From PALSA-1004 sp046715035 (GTDB taxonomy: Bacteria; Pseudomonadota; Gammaproteobacteria; Burkholderiales; SG8-41): 5,845 nt of DNA. The notes under the pieces are model-generated. The model was given only the letters and a program-made list of their open reading frames with translations. It was not told the DNA's origin and ran no database searches. Made by a program: the position numbers and the translations under genes. This document shows, piece by piece, positions 4,420-5,845 of the stretch. The first letter of the stretch is position 1; every line of letters starts with the position of its first letter. The stretch lies in the NCBI GenBank assembly GCA_046715035.1, contig JBKJZR010000103.1:1-5845 (forward strand). Direction: 5' to 3'.

Positions 4420-5845
4420 ATGGACACACTGGAAAGATCGAAGGTCCCGGAAATGGAGCTGACGGCGCTGCTGGGCGCGTTGACCGCGCTCAAGCGGGGT
4501 GACAGCTCGGTGCGGCTGCCGCGCGAGTGGACCGGGCTGCCAGGCAAAGTTGCCGAAGCGTTCAACGATGTTGTCGAGCTGAACGCGCGCATGGAGGAAG
4601 AATTGGTGCGCCTCAGCAAGTCGGTCGGCAAGCAGGGCAAGCTGCGCCAGCGCGCCACCGTAGGCGACGTGCGCGGTTTCTGGAAAGTCACGATCGACGC
4701 CGTCAATTCGCTGATCGACGACCTCGTCCACCCGACGAGTGAAACGGCGCGTGTGATCGGTGCGGTTGCGCAGGGCGATCTTTCGCAGACGATGGCGCTC
4801 GAAGTCGAGGACCGGCCACTCGAAGGTGAATTTCTGCGTACCGCCAAGACGATCAACAAGATGGTGGACCAGCTGGGATCGTTCGCGTCCGAGGTGACCC
4901 GCGTGGCGCGCGAAGTCGGCACCGAGGGCAAGTTGGGCGGGCAGGCCAAGGTGAAGGGTGTCGCCGGTACCTGGAAAGACCTGACCGACAGCGTCAACTC
5001 GATGGCGTTCAACCTCACCGCGCAGGTGCGCAACATCGCTGACGTGACCACCGCCGTGGCGAAAGGCGATCTTTCCAAAAAGATCACGGTGGACGTGAAA
5101 GGCGAGTTTCTCGAGTTGAAGAACACCATTAACACGATGGTGGACCAGCTGCGGTCGTTTGGCTCGGAGGTGACCCGGGTGGCGCGCGAAGTCGGCACCG
5201 AGGGCATGCTCGGCGGTCAGGCGCAGGTCGAAGGCGTGTCGGGCACGTGGAAGGACCTGACCGACAGCGTGAACTTCATGGCGAGCAACCTGACCTCGCA
5301 GGTGCGCAACATCGCCGACGTGACGACCGCGGTCGCGCGTGGCGACCTGTCGCGCAAGATCACGGTGGACGTGAAGGGCGAGATCCTCGAAGTGAAGAAC
5401 ACCGTGAACACGATGGTCGACCAGTTGAGCTCGTTCGCCGCGGAAGTGACGCGGGTAGCGCGCGAAGTCGGCACCGACGGGAGGCTCGGGGGCCAGGCGG
5501 ACGTGCAGGGTGTCGCGGGCACGTGGAAGGACCTGACCGACAGCGTGAACTTCATGGCGAGCAACCTGACCTCGCAGGTGCGCAACATTGCGGACGTGAC
5601 CACGGCGGTGGCGAAGGGCGACCTGTCGAAGAAGATCACCGTCGACGTCAAGGGCGAGATCCTCGAGCTGAAAAACACCATCAACACGATGGTCGACCAG
5701 CTGCGCTCGTTCGCCGCCGAGGTGACGCGGGTGGCGCGCGAGGTGGGAACGGAAGGGCGCCTCGGGGGCCAGGCGGACGTGCAGGGTGTCGCGGGCACGT
5801 GGAAGGACCTGACCGACAGCGTGAACTTCATGGCCGGTAACCTGA
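4420..5845 (+). CDS. Poly-HAMP sensor protein, group III (Nik1-like) hybrid histidine kinase, 5' part
   Basis: The open frame runs 475 codons from ATG 4420 to the window edge without a stop. There is no signal peptide or membrane helix, so the visible part is cytoplasmic. After a short lead (1-12) come ten HAMP-like modules. Their glycine-led connectors start at residues 27, 73, 119, 170, 216, 262, 308, 354, 400 and 446. Canonical modules (GDLSKKITVDVKGE, then NTINTMVDQL) alternate with divergent ones (VAREVGTEGRLGGQADV, then GTWKDLTDSVN). Canonical-plus-divergent pairs make the 92-residue repeat known from fungal Nik1/Os-1 osmosensing kinases and their bacterial relatives. HAMP modules relay conformational signals along a coiled coil. 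Family members continue with more HAMP repeats, often GAF, then HisKA, HATPase and receiver domains; all of that is inference here because the gene is cut. A methyl-accepting or other output is possible. The input is unknown. Confidence 0.88.
   Translation, partial: MDTLERSKVPEMELTALLGALTALKRGDSSVRLPREWTGLPGKVAEAFNDVVELNARMEEELVRLSKSVGKQGKLRQRATVGDVRGFWKVTIDAVNSLIDDLVHPTSETARVIGAVAQGDLSQTMALEVEDRPLEGEFLRTAKTINKMVDQLGSFASEVTRVAREVGTEGKLGGQAKVKGVAGTWKDLTDSVNSMAFNLTAQVRNIADVTTAVAKGDLSKKITVDVKGEFLELKNTINTMVDQLRSFGSEVTRVAREVGTEGMLGGQAQVEGVSGTWKDLTDSVNFMASNLTSQVRNIADVTTAVARGDLSRKITVDVKGEILEVKNTVNTMVDQLSSFAAEVTRVAREVGTDGRLGGQADVQGVAGTWKDLTDSVNFMASNLTSQVRNIADVTTAVAKGDLSKKITVDVKGEILELKNTINTMVDQLRSFAAEVTRVAREVGTEGRLGGQADVQGVAGTWKDLTDSVNFMAGNL
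4966..5845 (+). repeat. 276-bp in-frame tandem repeats encoding 92-residue HAMP pairs
   Basis: Units begin at the codon for G in GTWKDLTDSV: 4966-5241, 5242-5517, 5518-5793 and a partial unit 5794-5845, all exactly 276 bases apart. A more diverged unit precedes them, with its equivalent WK codons at 4681, 291 bases before those of the first regular unit. DNA identity is locally perfect: 5240-5312 equals 5516-5588 (73 bases), and 5485-5558 equals 5761-5834 (74 bases). Elsewhere the units differ mainly at synonymous positions. The array continues past the right edge. Confidence 0.93.

Noticed and set aside
4359..5831. Long minus-strand frames and a plus-strand out-of-frame ORF over the HAMP repeats
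   Set aside because: Their repeated S/T/R-rich or G/R-rich translations only mirror the 276-bp DNA repeats of the real frame, which has a good ribosome binding site and a recognised protein family.

Overview
The window is GC-rich, densely coded bacterial DNA. Every convincing gene lies on the plus strand. Gene content and composition fit a high-GC member of Pseudomonadota, probably beta- or gamma-proteobacterial. That assignment rests on general impression, because there is no rRNA, tRNA or other marker gene to fix the taxon.

Layout. (1) Bases 1-39 are a CACTCCT heptanucleotide tandem array. It runs off the left edge and ends three bases before the first start codon. (2) 43-1200 and 1262-2428 are two consecutive, non-identical permeases of the FtsX/MacB type: one N-terminal membrane helix, a large extracytoplasmic domain and three C-terminal helices. 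They look like the two halves of a heterodimeric ABC transporter. Its ATPase and any periplasmic adaptor must lie left of the window or elsewhere, since none follows. (3) After a 186-base gap, 2615-3793 encodes a 12-helix major facilitator of the YbfB/YjiJ type, probably an efflux carrier of unknown substrate. (4) 3794-4419 is a 626-base region without a confident gene. It is rich in inverted repeats, including a REP-like palindrome, and holds a possible 64-codon small ORF with a good ribosome binding site. (5) From 4420 to the right edge runs the 5' part of a large gene for a soluble poly-HAMP signalling protein, homologous to hybrid sensor kinases of the fungal Nik1/Os-1 (group III) type. 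The 475 codons visible are almost entirely HAMP-like modules with a strict 46-residue period. The kinase end is outside the window.

The two permeases clearly work together. The MFS carrier has its own upstream gap and no demonstrated link to them. The poly-HAMP gene is set apart by the long structured intergenic region and is probably an independent transcription unit.

I see no clearly new multi-gene system. The points most worth a second look are the poly-HAMP ruler with locally homogenised 276-bp DNA repeats, the heptanucleotide array in the position of the ribosome binding site, and the structured intergenic region with its candidate small gene.
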